From Terriglobia bacterium (lineage in GTDB: Bacteria; Acidobacteriota; Terriglobia; Terriglobales; Acidobacteriaceae): DNA of 43,658 nt. The position numbers and the translations under genes were made by a program. The notes beneath the pieces are model-generated. The model was not told the DNA's origin and searched no databases. It worked only from the letters and a program-made list of their open reading frames with translations. The DNA is taken from contig JAIQEY010000047.1 of the NCBI GenBank assembly GCA_020073565.1, forward strand, positions 1 to 43,658, in the 5' to 3' direction. Shown here one piece after another: positions 22,216 through 31,487 of the stretch. The stretch's first letter is position 1, and each line of letters begins with the position of its first letter.

Positions 22216-22931
22216 GTAAGCTCCTCCCGCATCTGCGTGAGATACGGCAGGAACTGGCGGCGCTTCAGCATCTCAGCCACCGACTTCCCTTTCTCAAAGA
22301 GCGCGCCGGTCGGACACACGTGCACGCACTTACCACACCCGGTGCAGGTTTGGGAGGTGCCCCAGGGTTCGGCCAGATCGGTGATAACCGAGGCCTCGAT
22401 GCCGCGTCCCATCACGTCCCAGGTGTGCGCGCCTTCGATTTCGTCGCACACACGCACGCATCGCGAACACAAAATGCAGCGGTTGTGATCGACCGAGAAG
22501 CGCTCGTGCGACGCGTCCACCTGAAGTTGCGGATAGCGATAGCGGAAGTGGACATGGGTAATGTCGAGCTTTTGCGCCAGCGTCTGCAGTTCGCAGTGCC
22601 CGTTGGAAACGCACACCGAACAGATATGATTGCGCTCCGTGAACAGCAATTCCAGCAGGTTGCGGCGATAACGCTGCAGCCGCTCTGACTGGGTCGTCAC
22701 CTCCATTCCTTCTTCAACGCGCGTAACGCAGGCGGCCACCAGTTTGTTGTTGCCCTTCACTTCCACCAAGCACAACCGGCAAGCGCCGACGGAGGAAAGT
22801 CCCTTGAGGTCGCAGAGCGTAGGAATGAAAATGTCGTTCTGGCGGGCCACGTCGAGTATGGTTTCATCCTGGCGCGCGCTGAAATCCCGCTCATCGATTT
22901 TCAGCGTCTTGATGCTGGAGGCGTTCTTCAT
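22212..22931 (-). CDS. hoxU: Hydrogenase diaphorase electron-transfer subunit HoxU
   Basis: A 239-residue iron-sulfur protein homologous to the N-terminus of NuoG. Clusters in order: a [2Fe-2S] site (PTLCDLKGLSSVGACRLC plus a later Cys), a His-Cys3 [4Fe-4S] site (HICSVCVSNGHC) and two ferredoxin-type [4Fe-4S] sites (CILCSRCVRVC and CTGCGKCVHVC). It carries electrons between the HoxF flavin module and HoxY. AAGGATGGG precedes the start; it lies three bases after hoxF. Confidence 0.95.
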   Translation of the reverse strand: MKNASSIKTLKIDERDFSARQDETILDVARQNDIFIPTLCDLKGLSSVGACRLCLVEVKGNNKLVAACVTRVEEGMEVTTQSERLQRYRRNLLELLFTERNHICSVCVSNGHCELQTLAQKLDITHVHFRYRYPQLQVDASHERFSVDHNRCILCSRCVRVCDEIEGAHTWDVMGRGIEASVITDLAEPWGTSQTCTGCGKCVHVCPTGALFEKGKSVAEMLKRRQFLPYLTQMREELT

Positions 22932-22934
22932 GCA

Positions 22935-24572
22935 CTACCCATCCTTGTGGCCGTTCTTGCAGACCCCTGCCGGACAACGCTGTTGCTCGACGTGGGCCTT
23001 ATATTCTTCGGCAAAATAACGCAATGTGCTGAGCACGGGATTGGGCGCCGATTGCCCCAGCCCGCAAAGACTGGTCTGCTTGAGCAGGTCAGCCAGTTCC
23101 TCGAGTTGGGCGATGTCGTTGGTATTGCCCCGGCGCTGCGTAATTTTCGTCAGCAGTCCGTGCATATGGAACGTGCCCACCCGGCACGGCACACACTTCC
23201 CGCACGACTCGCTCATACAGAAATCCATGAAGAAACGCGCCACATCCACCATGCACGAGGAATCGTCCATCACAATCATGCCCCCGGAGCCCATGATGGA
23301 ACCGGCCCGCGCCAGATTCTCGTAGTCCACCGGCATATCGAGAAACTGTTCGGGCAGACACCCGCCCGAGGGCCCGCCGGTTTGCACCGCCTTGAACTTA
23401 TGGCCATCGGGAAGCCCACCGCCGATTTCAAATACCATCTCGCGCAGGGTCGTGCCCATTGGGACTTCGACCAGCCCCGTGTTCTTCACGCTGCCCGCCA
23501 GCGCGAAAACTTTGGTGCCTTTGCTCTTCTCGGTGCCGATCTGCGCGTACCAGTCGCCGCCATTGCGGATAATGGGCGCAACGTTGGCGAAGGTCTCGAC
23601 GTTATTAATCAAGGTTGGTTCGCCGAACAGGCCTTCCTGCGCGGGATAGGGCGGACGCGGCTGCGGAATACCGCGCCGGCCTTCGATCGAATGGATGAGT
23701 GCCGTTTCCTCGCCGCAGACAAACGCGCCCGCGCCCAGGCGAAGATCAATATGGAAACTAAGCCGGCTCCCGCAAATGTTCGACCCCAGCAGGCCCGTCC
23801 GCTCGGCCTGCTTGATGGCCGTCCGTAAGCGCTTGATGGCCAGCGGATACTCGGCGCGCACGTAGATGTAGCCTTCGCTGGCGCCGACCGCATAGGCGGC
23901 AATCAGCATGCCTTCAAGCACGCGGTGCGGATCACTCTCGAGCACGCTGCGATCCATGAACGCGCCCGGATCGCCCTCGTCGGCATTGCAGATTACATAT
24001 TTCTTTTCTCCCGCCGCCTTGGAGACTGTGCTCCACTTCAGCCCGGTCGGATAGCCTGCGCCACCCCGGCCCCGCAGCCCGCTGCGCGTGATCTCGGTGA
24101 TCACCTGGACCGGCGTCATCTCGCCGAGGGCCTGCATCAGCGCGGTGTAACCGCCCACGGCAATGTAGTCTTCAATGCGCTCGGGATCGATGTTGCCGCA
24201 ATTCTCGAGCACAATCTTTTTCTGCTTCTGGAAGAAGGGCACGTCCGTGGGACAGACTAAGCGATCGACGGGAGCCGCATCCAGGCTATCCAGAATTGCC
24301 GCCGCATCACTCTCTGCTACGCTTTGATAGAGAGCGCGATGGCCCACCGCCACCAGCGGTCCCTGGGCGCACAGCCCCATGCAGCCCACGCCTTTGATTT
24401 GGCATTCGCCTTCGCAATGACGGGCGGCAACCTCTTTTTCCAAGGCCGCTTTGACGGGCTCACTCTGGCAGGAAACGCAGCCCGCCGCCACGCACACCTT
24501 GATCGTGTGCTTGAACTGGGCCTGCCGCTCCCGTTCCGTTTCCGCGATCTGTTCCAGTTCTTCAGGAGACAT
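22935..24572 (-). CDS. hoxF: NADH-binding diaphorase subunit HoxF
   Basis: A 545-residue NuoF-like flavoprotein. The N-terminal thioredoxin-fold [2Fe-2S] domain has CVAAGCVSC, then CQIKGVGCMGLC. The NAD and FMN site shows GLRGRGGAGYPTGLKW and CNADEGDPGAFMDR. A C-terminal [4Fe-4S] cluster is in ESCGKCVPCRVGT with SLCGLG. It accepts hydride from NADH or donates it to NAD+, connecting hydrogenase to the cell's pyridine nucleotides. The start overlaps the hoxE stop by 11 bases. The last residues (CPAGVCKNGHKDG) add a small extra cysteine pair. Confidence 0.95.
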   Translation of the reverse strand: MSPEELEQIAETERERQAQFKHTIKVCVAAGCVSCQSEPVKAALEKEVAARHCEGECQIKGVGCMGLCAQGPLVAVGHRALYQSVAESDAAAILDSLDAAPVDRLVCPTDVPFFQKQKKIVLENCGNIDPERIEDYIAVGGYTALMQALGEMTPVQVITEITRSGLRGRGGAGYPTGLKWSTVSKAAGEKKYVICNADEGDPGAFMDRSVLESDPHRVLEGMLIAAYAVGASEGYIYVRAEYPLAIKRLRTAIKQAERTGLLGSNICGSRLSFHIDLRLGAGAFVCGEETALIHSIEGRRGIPQPRPPYPAQEGLFGEPTLINNVETFANVAPIIRNGGDWYAQIGTEKSKGTKVFALAGSVKNTGLVEVPMGTTLREMVFEIGGGLPDGHKFKAVQTGGPSGGCLPEQFLDMPVDYENLARAGSIMGSGGMIVMDDSSCMVDVARFFMDFCMSESCGKCVPCRVGTFHMHGLLTKITQRRGNTNDIAQLEELADLLKQTSLCGLGQSAPNPVLSTLRYFAEEYKAHVEQQRCPAGVCKNGHKDG

Positions 24573-25074
24573 GCGACTTCCATTTCGTCAGGCGGTCGCG
24601 CAACGCCTGCGGCGTGACTTTTCCCGAAACTTCGCGGTCGTATACGACGGCCGGCGCCAGTCCGCAGGAGCCCAGACAGCGCGCCCCCAGCACCGAAACC
24701 CTGCCATCGGGCGTGGTTTGGCCGGGCACGACGCCTAATTCCAGCTTCAGCGCATCGAGCAGTTGCGGAGCTCCTTTGATGTAGCAGGCCGTCCCGATGC
24801 AAACCACGCAGGTGTGCTCGCCGGGAGGTTTCAGCGAGAAGAAGTGATAGAAGGTGGCCACTCCATACGCGCGGCTCAAAGGAACGCGAAGAGTCGCGGC
24901 CACAAAGCGCAGGGCGTCCAGATCAAGGTATCCGAATGTTTCCTGAACGGTATGAAGGGCTTCGATCAGGCCGCGCGGATGGTTTCCCATGCGGCGCATG
25001 GTGGCCTCGACCAGCCGCCAGCGCTTGTCCGCACTGGGCGGCACAGGCCGGGTCAAGTCCGTAGCTGCGGGCAC
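24562..25074 (-). CDS. hoxE: Diaphorase subunit HoxE (NuoE-like)
   Basis: A 170-residue NuoE-type protein with a thioredoxin-fold [2Fe-2S] site: CIGTACYIKGA, then LGARCLGSCGLAP. Helical N-terminus with the usual PRGLIEALHTVQETFGYLD. It completes the HoxEFU diaphorase. I chose GTG at 25074, with AGAAGG at proper distance; the frame is open to 25134, but that start would leave no space for a promoter next to site 7. First gene of the hoxEFUYH operon. The leader from here to the decarboxylase gene (25315) holds only the regulatory palindrome. Confidence 0.9.
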   Translation of the reverse strand: MPAATDLTRPVPPSADKRWRLVEATMRRMGNHPRGLIEALHTVQETFGYLDLDALRFVAATLRVPLSRAYGVATFYHFFSLKPPGEHTCVVCIGTACYIKGAPQLLDALKLELGVVPGQTTPDGRVSVLGARCLGSCGLAPAVVYDREVSGKVTPQALRDRLTKWKSHVS

Positions 25075-25148
25075 GCTTGCCTTCTTTCTGCCTGTCCAGC
25101 ACGTTACGCCGGACAAGAACAGTCTAAGGGTCACGTGGAGAGGGGGGA

Positions 25149-25164
25149 TGTGATGGGGGTCACG
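25149..25164. promoter_or_regulatory. Crp/Fnr-type palindrome, site 7
   Basis: TGTGATGGGGGTCACG, centred 82 bases upstream of the hoxE start. It would place the hydrogenase operon under the same regulator as the cytochrome operon. Confidence 0.65.
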
Positions 25165-25314
25165 TCAATCTGTTGCATTTCGCACGAAGGAGCGCGACCT
25201 TGGCTGATTGGCGGGACGGCGGCCGCCGTCAGGATGGCCTGCGCAAGTCTCGCCTCGAGTTGATCAAACATCCAGAAGCGTTCCGCCTTGAATTCGAGCG
25301 CGGGTCGGGAGTCC

Positions 25315-26754
25315 CTAGTCGCTTGCCAGCTGTTTGCTTTGCAGTGCCGAGCGACATTCCTGCTCGAGTAGCGTCAGCAACTGCTCCATGTGCTCCGTGC
25401 GGGTACGAAAATTCACGGGATTAATTCGGAACCAGGTCTTCCCTTTCAGTTCGGTGGTCGAAATCCAGAATTTCCCGCTCTGCTCGACCCTCCCGACCAC
25501 TTGCGCATGCAATTCCTTCGATCTTGCCTCGTCCGAGTCCGCTCCGCGATAACGAATACAGATCGCCGACATCGGCGGGTTGCTGGCTGCTTCGAACTCG
25601 GGATGGCTCGCGACCAAAGAATACAGATGTCTTGCCTGCCGCACATTGTTATCTACCCACTCGCCGATTTGGCGCGCGCCATAGCGCTTGAAACTCATCC
25701 ATACCTTCAGGCCGCGGAAGCGCCGTGACTGCTCAAAACCGTGCACGTAGTACTGATAGCGTTCTTTCGCATGATCCAGTTCGTCGGTGAGGTACGACGG
25801 CTTCATCCCAAACGAGGCGGTCAGCCGCTTCTCGTCTTTTACAAGGACCGCGCCTGCGTCCAACGGCGCATAGAACCACTTGTGCGGATCAATGGTGACG
25901 GAGTCCGCCAGTTCCAGTCCGCGATCGCGCATGGGAGATTCGTTCGATAGCAGCATGCCGCCGCCATACGCAGCATCCGCGTGAAGCCACATCCCTTCCC
26001 GATCAGCAATGGCCCGCAACTCACGGATCGGATCGACGGCGCCCGTGTTCGTGGTTCCGAAAATACCGACGATGCACAGCGAGCGAATCCCGCGCCTGCG
26101 ATCTTCCGCAATGGCGGATTCGAGCGCATCCAAGCGCACGCGGAATTCGGAGTCGGTGGGCAAGGCACGCAGTGCCGTCCGGCCCAGGCCCACGGCGTCT
26201 ACTGCTTTGTCCACGGAAACGTGGCGTTCCTCCGATGTGTATACAGCCCAGGGCTGATGAACTCCGTATTGTTGCGCGCGATCGCCGGAGGTCCAATCGC
26301 GTGCCAGCTTCAGCCCGATGAAATTCGCCATCATGCCGCCGCTGGTAAGATTGCCGCCCGCCTCCGGCCCGTAGCCCACCAGATCGGTAAGCCAGCGAAC
26401 CGTCCGACGCTCCATGGCGACGGCCGCCGGTCCGATCGTGTAGGCACCAATGTTCTGGTTAAGAGCTGAGCAGATGAAATCCGCAATCACGCCGACCGGG
26501 TTCGGCGATGGAGTAATCAGTCCCATGTAGCCGGGATGTCCAACGTGGGTGCAATACGGGAGAAGCTTCTCTTCGAGTTCGGCTAGTACTTGCTCGGCAG
26601 GGCTGGGCGCCTGCGGCAATGGCTCGTCAAAAAGCTCAGTCAGCACTTGCGGTTCTACATCCGGAAAGACCGGCTTCTCTTCGATGTGATCGAAATACTC
26701 CGCCAGCAGATCTACGACCTGATGGCCGATTTGCTGAAACTCGCGTGCGTCCAT
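25315..26754 (-). CDS. PLP-dependent group II decarboxylase
   Basis: A 479-residue amino-acid decarboxylase of the aromatic/glutamate type (fold type I PLP). Landmarks: HPGYMGLITPSPNPVGVIAD, LTSGGMMANFIGLK, HADAAYGG (Asp that pairs with the pyridine nitrogen), and SVTIDPHKWFYAPLDAG with the PLP-binding lysine. The substrate cannot be told from sequence alone; tyrosine, tryptophan, DOPA or diaminobutyrate are possible. The start ATG at 26754 follows AGGGGGACTC. It sits between hox and hyp clusters with no visible connection to either. Confidence 0.85.
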   Translation of the reverse strand: MDAREFQQIGHQVVDLLAEYFDHIEEKPVFPDVEPQVLTELFDEPLPQAPSPAEQVLAELEEKLLPYCTHVGHPGYMGLITPSPNPVGVIADFICSALNQNIGAYTIGPAAVAMERRTVRWLTDLVGYGPEAGGNLTSGGMMANFIGLKLARDWTSGDRAQQYGVHQPWAVYTSEERHVSVDKAVDAVGLGRTALRALPTDSEFRVRLDALESAIAEDRRRGIRSLCIVGIFGTTNTGAVDPIRELRAIADREGMWLHADAAYGGGMLLSNESPMRDRGLELADSVTIDPHKWFYAPLDAGAVLVKDEKRLTASFGMKPSYLTDELDHAKERYQYYVHGFEQSRRFRGLKVWMSFKRYGARQIGEWVDNNVRQARHLYSLVASHPEFEAASNPPMSAICIRYRGADSDEARSKELHAQVVGRVEQSGKFWISTTELKGKTWFRINPVNFRTRTEHMEQLLTLLEQECRSALQSKQLASD

Positions 26755-26904
26755 GAGTCCCCCTGGCATTTCAGTTTAATTGAGGTCTCGTTGGGGCCCG
26801 CGGTTCTCGCCGAGCCGACCGACGGCCTGAGGTTGCGCAAGGAATTAGGGGGAGACTAGAAGCTATCTCATGTTATCGCCAGTTGACCTTAGCAGGGCGA
26901 TTTC

Positions 26905-28005
26905 TCAGGGAAGACGATAAAGCGTCAACTTCAACGGAGACCCGACAACGAACATCGAACCATCGGGAGAAAACGCGGTCCATGACTGTTGTTCGCCGTC
27001 CTGGTCTGGTTTCACGTCTGCAATAGGCTCCCCCGTCTCCACCGAGAAGATGACGAACGTCTCGTGCTGGCCCGAACCCGTGAGTTGTAGGGCAAAACGC
27101 TTTCCGTTCTGCGAAACCCCCGCGTACGAGAATGCGCCTTTCACGGACAGCGTTCTAACGAGATCACCGCGAGTATCGATAATCAACGGACTCTTACAGC
27201 CCGGTTCAAGAATGAGGTCATCCGTAAGAAACTGAGGCCTTCCGCCGCAACCGCCGTGATAGAGCAGGTGGTCTCCAGCAGCGTCCCTGTACGTGACGAA
27301 TCCGAGGTCATTCGGGTATTTCCCCGTCCAATGCACGTTGTCCGTCACGAAACCCTTGCTGCTTGCCGATGTAGCGTAGGCGGGACTATCCGTCAGTTTG
27401 GTACTTTTCAAGCTTCCAGCGTCTATGAACTCGTATCCCGGACTCGTCGCGTTTCCGAGTGTCGATCCGTCTGGAGAGATGTTCTCCACGCTTCCAGACT
27501 TGCGCCCATCCGCGTGATAATCAAAAACGCCTGCGTCCTTCAGGTCGGCAGTCAGCCGCAACACTGTGCGTCCAGCTACGATGACGTGCGCATCATTCGT
27601 CGCAAACACCGGCAATGAACCAAAGGCTGTAATCTCCCGACTCTCCTTGACCTGACCAGTCTGAGTGTCAAGAGATAAGAGCTGATAGACCTGCGCTGGA
27701 ATCTTAGCCTCCGGTACCTGCCGCATGCCAATCTTGGACGCCAGAACAAGTCGGTCGCCAACGAACACAACGCTGCGAGTCGCCGCAAAGATCGAGCCCG
27801 TCTGAGAATCTATATGCGGGCCGGTGAACGTTGTCCCGCCGCTAGCACCAACGGCAAACCCCATCACCTGTTCGCCTTTCGTAAGTGGGCCTACTGACCA
27901 CACACGAGATGGTGCTGAGAGACGCTGAGCAGCGCAGATCGCGGCTGCCCCAACGAGTAAAACTACTAATCCGATCCTTGTGAGAGGTTGTAGGCTTAGT
28001 TTCAT
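26905..28005 (-). CDS. Exported propeller-like protein, hypothetical
   Basis: A 366-residue protein with an N-terminal signal or anchor (LTRIGLVVLLVGAAAICAAQ). The body is beta-rich with loosely repeated motifs such as VYQLLSLDTQTGQVKESREI, VENISPDGSTL, GVSQNGKRFALQL and WTAFSPDGSMFVVGSPLKLTLY, resembling WD40/PD40-type propellers. No catalytic residues were recognised. I chose ATG at 28005, after GGAT; an ATG at 28017 is possible. It lies downstream of hypB and is separately transcribed on the same strand. Confidence 0.6.
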   Translation of the reverse strand: MKLSLQPLTRIGLVVLLVGAAAICAAQRLSAPSRVWSVGPLTKGEQVMGFAVGASGGTTFTGPHIDSQTGSIFAATRSVVFVGDRLVLASKIGMRQVPEAKIPAQVYQLLSLDTQTGQVKESREITAFGSLPVFATNDAHVIVAGRTVLRLTADLKDAGVFDYHADGRKSGSVENISPDGSTLGNATSPGYEFIDAGSLKSTKLTDSPAYATSASSKGFVTDNVHWTGKYPNDLGFVTYRDAAGDHLLYHGGCGGRPQFLTDDLILEPGCKSPLIIDTRGDLVRTLSVKGAFSYAGVSQNGKRFALQLTGSGQHETFVIFSVETGEPIADVKPDQDGEQQSWTAFSPDGSMFVVGSPLKLTLYRLP

Positions 28006-28114
28006 AAGATTATCCATGGTGGCTACGACCGCCATCGTATACCGAAACCGATGACTGGCGATAAATCCCCATTTCACCAGTAACTCTTCAGTGGCGTGTG
28101 TTGTGAGATGAGTT

Positions 28115-28795
28115 CTAGGCTACGGTCTGCGGAAGTCCTGCCAGAAACGCCTGCCTGCGCCGCGCGAGCCACTGAAGCCAGTCCTGCATGCCATCGCCCG
28201 TCAGGCAGGACACTTGGACCACTTCCATCTCGGCATGCACCCGTCGCGCATTTTCAATCGCGGCCGCCAGATCGAACGGCACATACGGCAGCAGGTCGGT
28301 CTTGGTCAGCACCATGAGTTCCGACTTGAAGAAAATCGACGGATACTTCAGCGGCTTATCTTCGCCTTCGGTCACGCTGAGCAGCACAATTTTCGCCGCT
28401 TCGCCCAGATCGTAGCTCGACGGACACACCAGGTTCCCAACATTCTCCACAATGAGCAGGTCGAGATTCTCAAGATCCCAGTCCGCAATGTGCTTCTCGA
28501 TCATGCGGGCATCGAGATGACAGGTGCCGCCCGTGGTGATCTGCTTCACGGGGAATCCGTAGCGCTTCAGCCGGTTGGCGTCGTTTTCGGTCTGGAGGTC
28601 GCCGGTGAGCACCGCAACCTTCTCGGTGGGCGAATAACTCCCCAGCGTCTTTTCGAGCAGCGTGGTCTTGCCCGATCCCGGAGAGCTGATGAGGTTCACC
28701 ACCAGCACATGGTGCTCGCGGAAACGCTCGCGCAACTCGGCCGCTACGCGCGCATTTTCATTCAGAACTTTTCCTTCCAGCGGCACACGGTTCAT
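28115..28795 (-). CDS. hypB: Hydrogenase nickel-insertion GTPase HypB
   Basis: A 226-residue GTPase that delivers nickel to the hydrogenase large subunit with HypA. Motifs: P-loop ISSPGSGKTTLLE, TGDLQTENDANRL, TGGTCHLDARM (metal-binding Cys-His), VENVGNLVCP, VLTKTDLLPY. The N-terminal CXXCGC high-affinity nickel motif and histidine-rich stretch seen in some HypBs are absent; the protein begins just before the G domain. ATG at 28795 with GGAGGTGG upstream overlaps the end of hypA by 38 bases. Last gene of the hypDEAB run. Confidence 0.95.
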   Translation of the reverse strand: MNRVPLEGKVLNENARVAAELRERFREHHVLVVNLISSPGSGKTTLLEKTLGSYSPTEKVAVLTGDLQTENDANRLKRYGFPVKQITTGGTCHLDARMIEKHIADWDLENLDLLIVENVGNLVCPSSYDLGEAAKIVLLSVTEGEDKPLKYPSIFFKSELMVLTKTDLLPYVPFDLAAAIENARRVHAEMEVVQVSCLTGDGMQDWLQWLARRRQAFLAGLPQTVA

Positions 28796-29138
28796 CTTCT
28801 TCCACCTCCAGGTAGGCAAATTCCATCTCGTCCCCGCTGACGCATTCCGCGTTCACGCTTCCGCAACCGGGACACAGCAGTTCGAAGTTCCGCACCTCGA
28901 ACTCGCGGCTGCAGTCGCGGCAGCGGCTACGCGGTGCGCGGTAATCGACGTCGAGCGCCAACCCGGCGAGCGGCGTATCGAGAGTCAAAGCCTCAAACGC
29001 AAAGCTCAGCGCGTCCGGATCGACTCCCGCCAGTTCGCCAATGCGGACACCGACCTTCACCGCGCGGCTTCCAGGCCGTCGGCGCAACTCGGCCGCCACG
29101 CCATCGAGGATCGAATAGGCAATTCCCATTTCGTGCAT
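28758..29138 (-). CDS. hypA: Hydrogenase nickel chaperone HypA
   Basis: A 126-residue HypA. The N-terminus MHEMGIAYSILD carries the nickel-binding Met-His-Glu. The zinc site is CRDC and CPGC near residues 73-93. The C-terminal tail EFAYLEVEEDEPCAAGRKSSE is acidic and longer than usual because it is read through the start region of hypB. It begins seven bases downstream of hypE. Confidence 0.95.
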   Translation of the reverse strand: MHEMGIAYSILDGVAAELRRRPGSRAVKVGVRIGELAGVDPDALSFAFEALTLDTPLAGLALDVDYRAPRSRCRDCSREFEVRNFELLCPGCGSVNAECVSGDEMEFAYLEVEEDEPCAAGRKSSE

Positions 29139-29145
29139 GCCGTCC

Positions 29146-30204
29146 TCAGCAGATGCGTGGCAACTGATCGCCCGCCAGCATATCTACAATGCGGCTGGTG
29201 CCGAGAGTAGTCCGAATCGTCACAATCGGCGAAGCCTCCACCACCGTGCCGATGATCTGCGCATTCCTCCCCAGCGGATTGGCCCGCATGGCGCTGAGCA
29301 AAACCTCGGCCGCCTCCGGCGCGACAATTGCAATCAGCTTGCCCTCGTTGGCCACATACAGCGGATCCAGGCCCAGCATTTCGCAGGCCCCGCGAATTTC
29401 CTCGCGAATCGGAATCGCGCTCTCTTCGAGGCGAATGCCCACGCGCGACTGTTCCGCAATCTCGTTCAATGTGCTCGATACCCCGCCGCGCGTCGGATCG
29501 CGCATGCAGCGAATTTCGCGGCTGGCGTTCAGCATGTCGGCCACCAGATTGTGCAGCGCCGCGCTGTCGCTTTCCACCGGACACTCGAACTCCAACCCCT
29601 CGCGCTGCGCCAGAATGGCGATGCCGTGCTCGCCGATCGAGCCGCTCAGCAAAACTTTGTCCCCGGGCCGCGCGCGATCCGCTGACAACTCCAAATCGTT
29701 CGGCACCAGCCCAATCCCGGTCGTATTGATGAACAGTTCGTCGCCACTTCCCTTTTCGACGACCTTCGTGTCTCCAGTCACGATCTCGACGCCCGCATTG
29801 CTCGCGGCCGCGCGGAGCGAGTCCACAACACGCCGCAACACATCGATCGAAAGGCCCTCTTCCAGAATGAAGGCAGCGCTCAGAAAGAGTGGCTTCGCGC
29901 CTCCCATGGCCAGATCGTTCACGGTTCCATGCACTGCCAGCGACCCGATATCACCGCCCGGAAAAAAAAGCGGCTTGACCACAAAAGTGTCGGTCGTAAT
30001 CGCCAGCCGGGTGCCGTTCACGTTGACGATGGCTTGGTCGTCCAGCCGCGCCAGAACCGGATTGCGAAAGGCCGGAAGAAAAATCGAGCGCATCAACTCC
30101 GCGCTCAGCCGCCCGCCACTGCCGTGGCCGAGCAGAACCGTGTCCTTCACAGGAAGCGGCGCCGGACAAGTGAGTTGCAACAGCGAATTGGTTTTGTCTG
30201 CCAT
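29146..30204 (-). CDS. hypE: Hydrogenase cyanide-synthesis protein HypE
   Basis: A 352-residue PurM-like ATP-dependent dehydratase that turns the carbamoyl group delivered by HypF into the iron-bound cyanide ligand. LGHGSGGRLSAELM, DDQAIVNVNG, GTVNDLAMGGAKP and RDPTRGGVSSTLNEIA are family landmarks. The protein ends PRIC, the conserved terminal cysteine that carries the thiocyanate. It is separated from hypD by the inverted heptamer repeat. Confidence 0.95.
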   Translation of the reverse strand: MADKTNSLLQLTCPAPLPVKDTVLLGHGSGGRLSAELMRSIFLPAFRNPVLARLDDQAIVNVNGTRLAITTDTFVVKPLFFPGGDIGSLAVHGTVNDLAMGGAKPLFLSAAFILEEGLSIDVLRRVVDSLRAAASNAGVEIVTGDTKVVEKGSGDELFINTTGIGLVPNDLELSADRARPGDKVLLSGSIGEHGIAILAQREGLEFECPVESDSAALHNLVADMLNASREIRCMRDPTRGGVSSTLNEIAEQSRVGIRLEESAIPIREEIRGACEMLGLDPLYVANEGKLIAIVAPEAAEVLLSAMRANPLGRNAQIIGTVVEASPIVTIRTTLGTSRIVDMLAGDQLPRIC

Positions 30205-30212
30205 GCCTTCGG

Positions 30213-30296
30213 AGTTCTCAGTTCTCAGTTCCCAGTTCTCAGAAAAACCTCGAGTTCATGAATTCACTGAGAACCGAGAACTGGGAACTGAGAACT
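30213..30296. repeat. Inverted arrays of the heptamer AGTTCTC between hypE and hypD
   Basis: The left arm (30213-30242) is four units of AGTTCTC or AGTTCCC plus AG. The right arm (30267-30296) is the complement of four such units. The 24-base spacer contains the hypD stop. The right arm is translated as the final eleven residues of HypD (NSSQFPVLGSQ). In RNA the arms would pair. Confidence 0.8.
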
Positions 30297-31379
30297 ATTC
30301 CGCCGATAGTTGTAGTAGGCCGCACATGCCCCTTCCGACGACACCATGGGTGCGCCCAGCGGATTGTGCGGCGTGCAGCGCATGCCGAATGCCGGACAAT
30401 CTGTTGGCTTCTTCAGTCCCTGAAGGACTTTTGCGCTGATGCATTCGGCAGGCTCTTCCGCCGTGATTGAGGCCAGTCCGTAGATTCGCGACGCATCATA
30501 GTCGCCGTAGGCATCGCGTATGCGCAGGCCGCTGGCTGGAATCGTCCCGATGCCGCGCCACTTCTGGTCCGCGATCTCGAATACTTCTTTGACCACGCGC
30601 TGCGCCGGCAGATTGCCCTGGTAGTTCACCGAGCGCACATACTGGTTCTCCGCCTTGGCCTCGCCTTTTTCAAGCTGCCGGACCAGCATCAGCACAGCTT
30701 CCAGCAGATCCACCGGCTCGAACCCTCCAACCACAATCGGGACGTGGAAATCGCGCACCAGACCCTCGTATTCCTCATAGCCCATGACAGTACAAACGTG
30801 GCCGGGAGCGATGAATCCATTCACGCGGCACTCCGGTGAAGTCATCAGCGCGCGGATCGCCGGCGGCACCAGCACGTGCGAAACCAGCACCGAAAAGTTG
30901 TGGATCTTTTCTTCTTTGGCCTGCCAGACGGCCATAGCGTTGGCCGGAGCGGTGGTCTCAAATCCGACCGCCAGAAACACGACGCCGCGGTCGGGATTCT
31001 GGTGCGCGATTTTCAGGGCCTCGGTAGGCGAGTACACGACCCGCACGTCGCCGCCTTTGGCCTTGATCGTGAACAGATCGTTCGTCGAACCCGGCACACG
31101 CAGCATGTCGCCGTAGGAAACCAGAATGATGTCAGGGCGCGAAGCGAGTTCGAGAGCTTTGTCGATGGTCTCAAGCGGCGTCACGCACACCGGGCAGCCG
31201 GGGCCGTGCACGAGTTCGATGTTCGGAGGGAGCAGTTCGTCCAGGCCATAGCGCATGATGGTGTGAGTCTGCCCGCCGCAGATTTCCATCAGCACCCAGT
31301 GGCCCCGCACTTCTTGTGCGATTTCGGCCAGCAAAGCCCGCGCAATGCGCGCGTCCCGGTACTCGTCCAGGTATTTCAT
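30264..31379 (-). CDS. hypD: Hydrogenase Fe(CN)2CO assembly protein HypD
   Basis: A 371-residue scaffold protein which, with HypC, assembles the iron-cyanide-carbonyl group. Conserved signatures: MEICGGQTHTI, HGPGCPVCVTP, FLAVGFETTAPANA, APGHVCTVMGYEEYE and, near the C-terminus, the cysteines for its [4Fe-4S] cluster (PAECISAKVLQG, DCPAFGMRC, GACAAYYNYR). The last eleven residues come from the inverted heptamer repeat and are not family sequence. No obvious ribosome-binding site precedes the ATG. Site 8 lies 77 bases upstream, so hypDEAB probably has its own promoter, separate from hypC. Confidence 0.95.
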   Translation of the reverse strand: MKYLDEYRDARIARALLAEIAQEVRGHWVLMEICGGQTHTIMRYGLDELLPPNIELVHGPGCPVCVTPLETIDKALELASRPDIILVSYGDMLRVPGSTNDLFTIKAKGGDVRVVYSPTEALKIAHQNPDRGVVFLAVGFETTAPANAMAVWQAKEEKIHNFSVLVSHVLVPPAIRALMTSPECRVNGFIAPGHVCTVMGYEEYEGLVRDFHVPIVVGGFEPVDLLEAVLMLVRQLEKGEAKAENQYVRSVNYQGNLPAQRVVKEVFEIADQKWRGIGTIPASGLRIRDAYGDYDASRIYGLASITAEEPAECISAKVLQGLKKPTDCPAFGMRCTPHNPLGAPMVSSEGACAAYYNYRRNSSQFPVLGSQ

Positions 31380-31448
31380 TGTGGCAAGACTTGAGAAGCC
31401 GATGCGGTGGCTACGAGACTCACTCTATGCTCGGGATGAACTTCGCTC

Positions 31449-31464
31449 GGTGACGGAGATCACA
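31449..31464. promoter_or_regulatory. Crp/Fnr-type palindrome, site 8
   Basis: GGTGACGGAGATCACA, centred 77 bases upstream of hypD. Confidence 0.65.
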
Positions 31465-31487
31465 ACGGCGAGTGAGGTCTGAACTTT

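Noticed and set aside
20241..25074. Hydrogenase as respiratory uptake (group 1) partner docking on the cytochromes
   Set aside because: The small subunit lacks a Tat signal and is short, and HoxE/F/U diaphorase genes are present, so the enzyme is cytosolic and NAD-linked; any link to the cytochromes is through the NADH/quinone pool or regulation.
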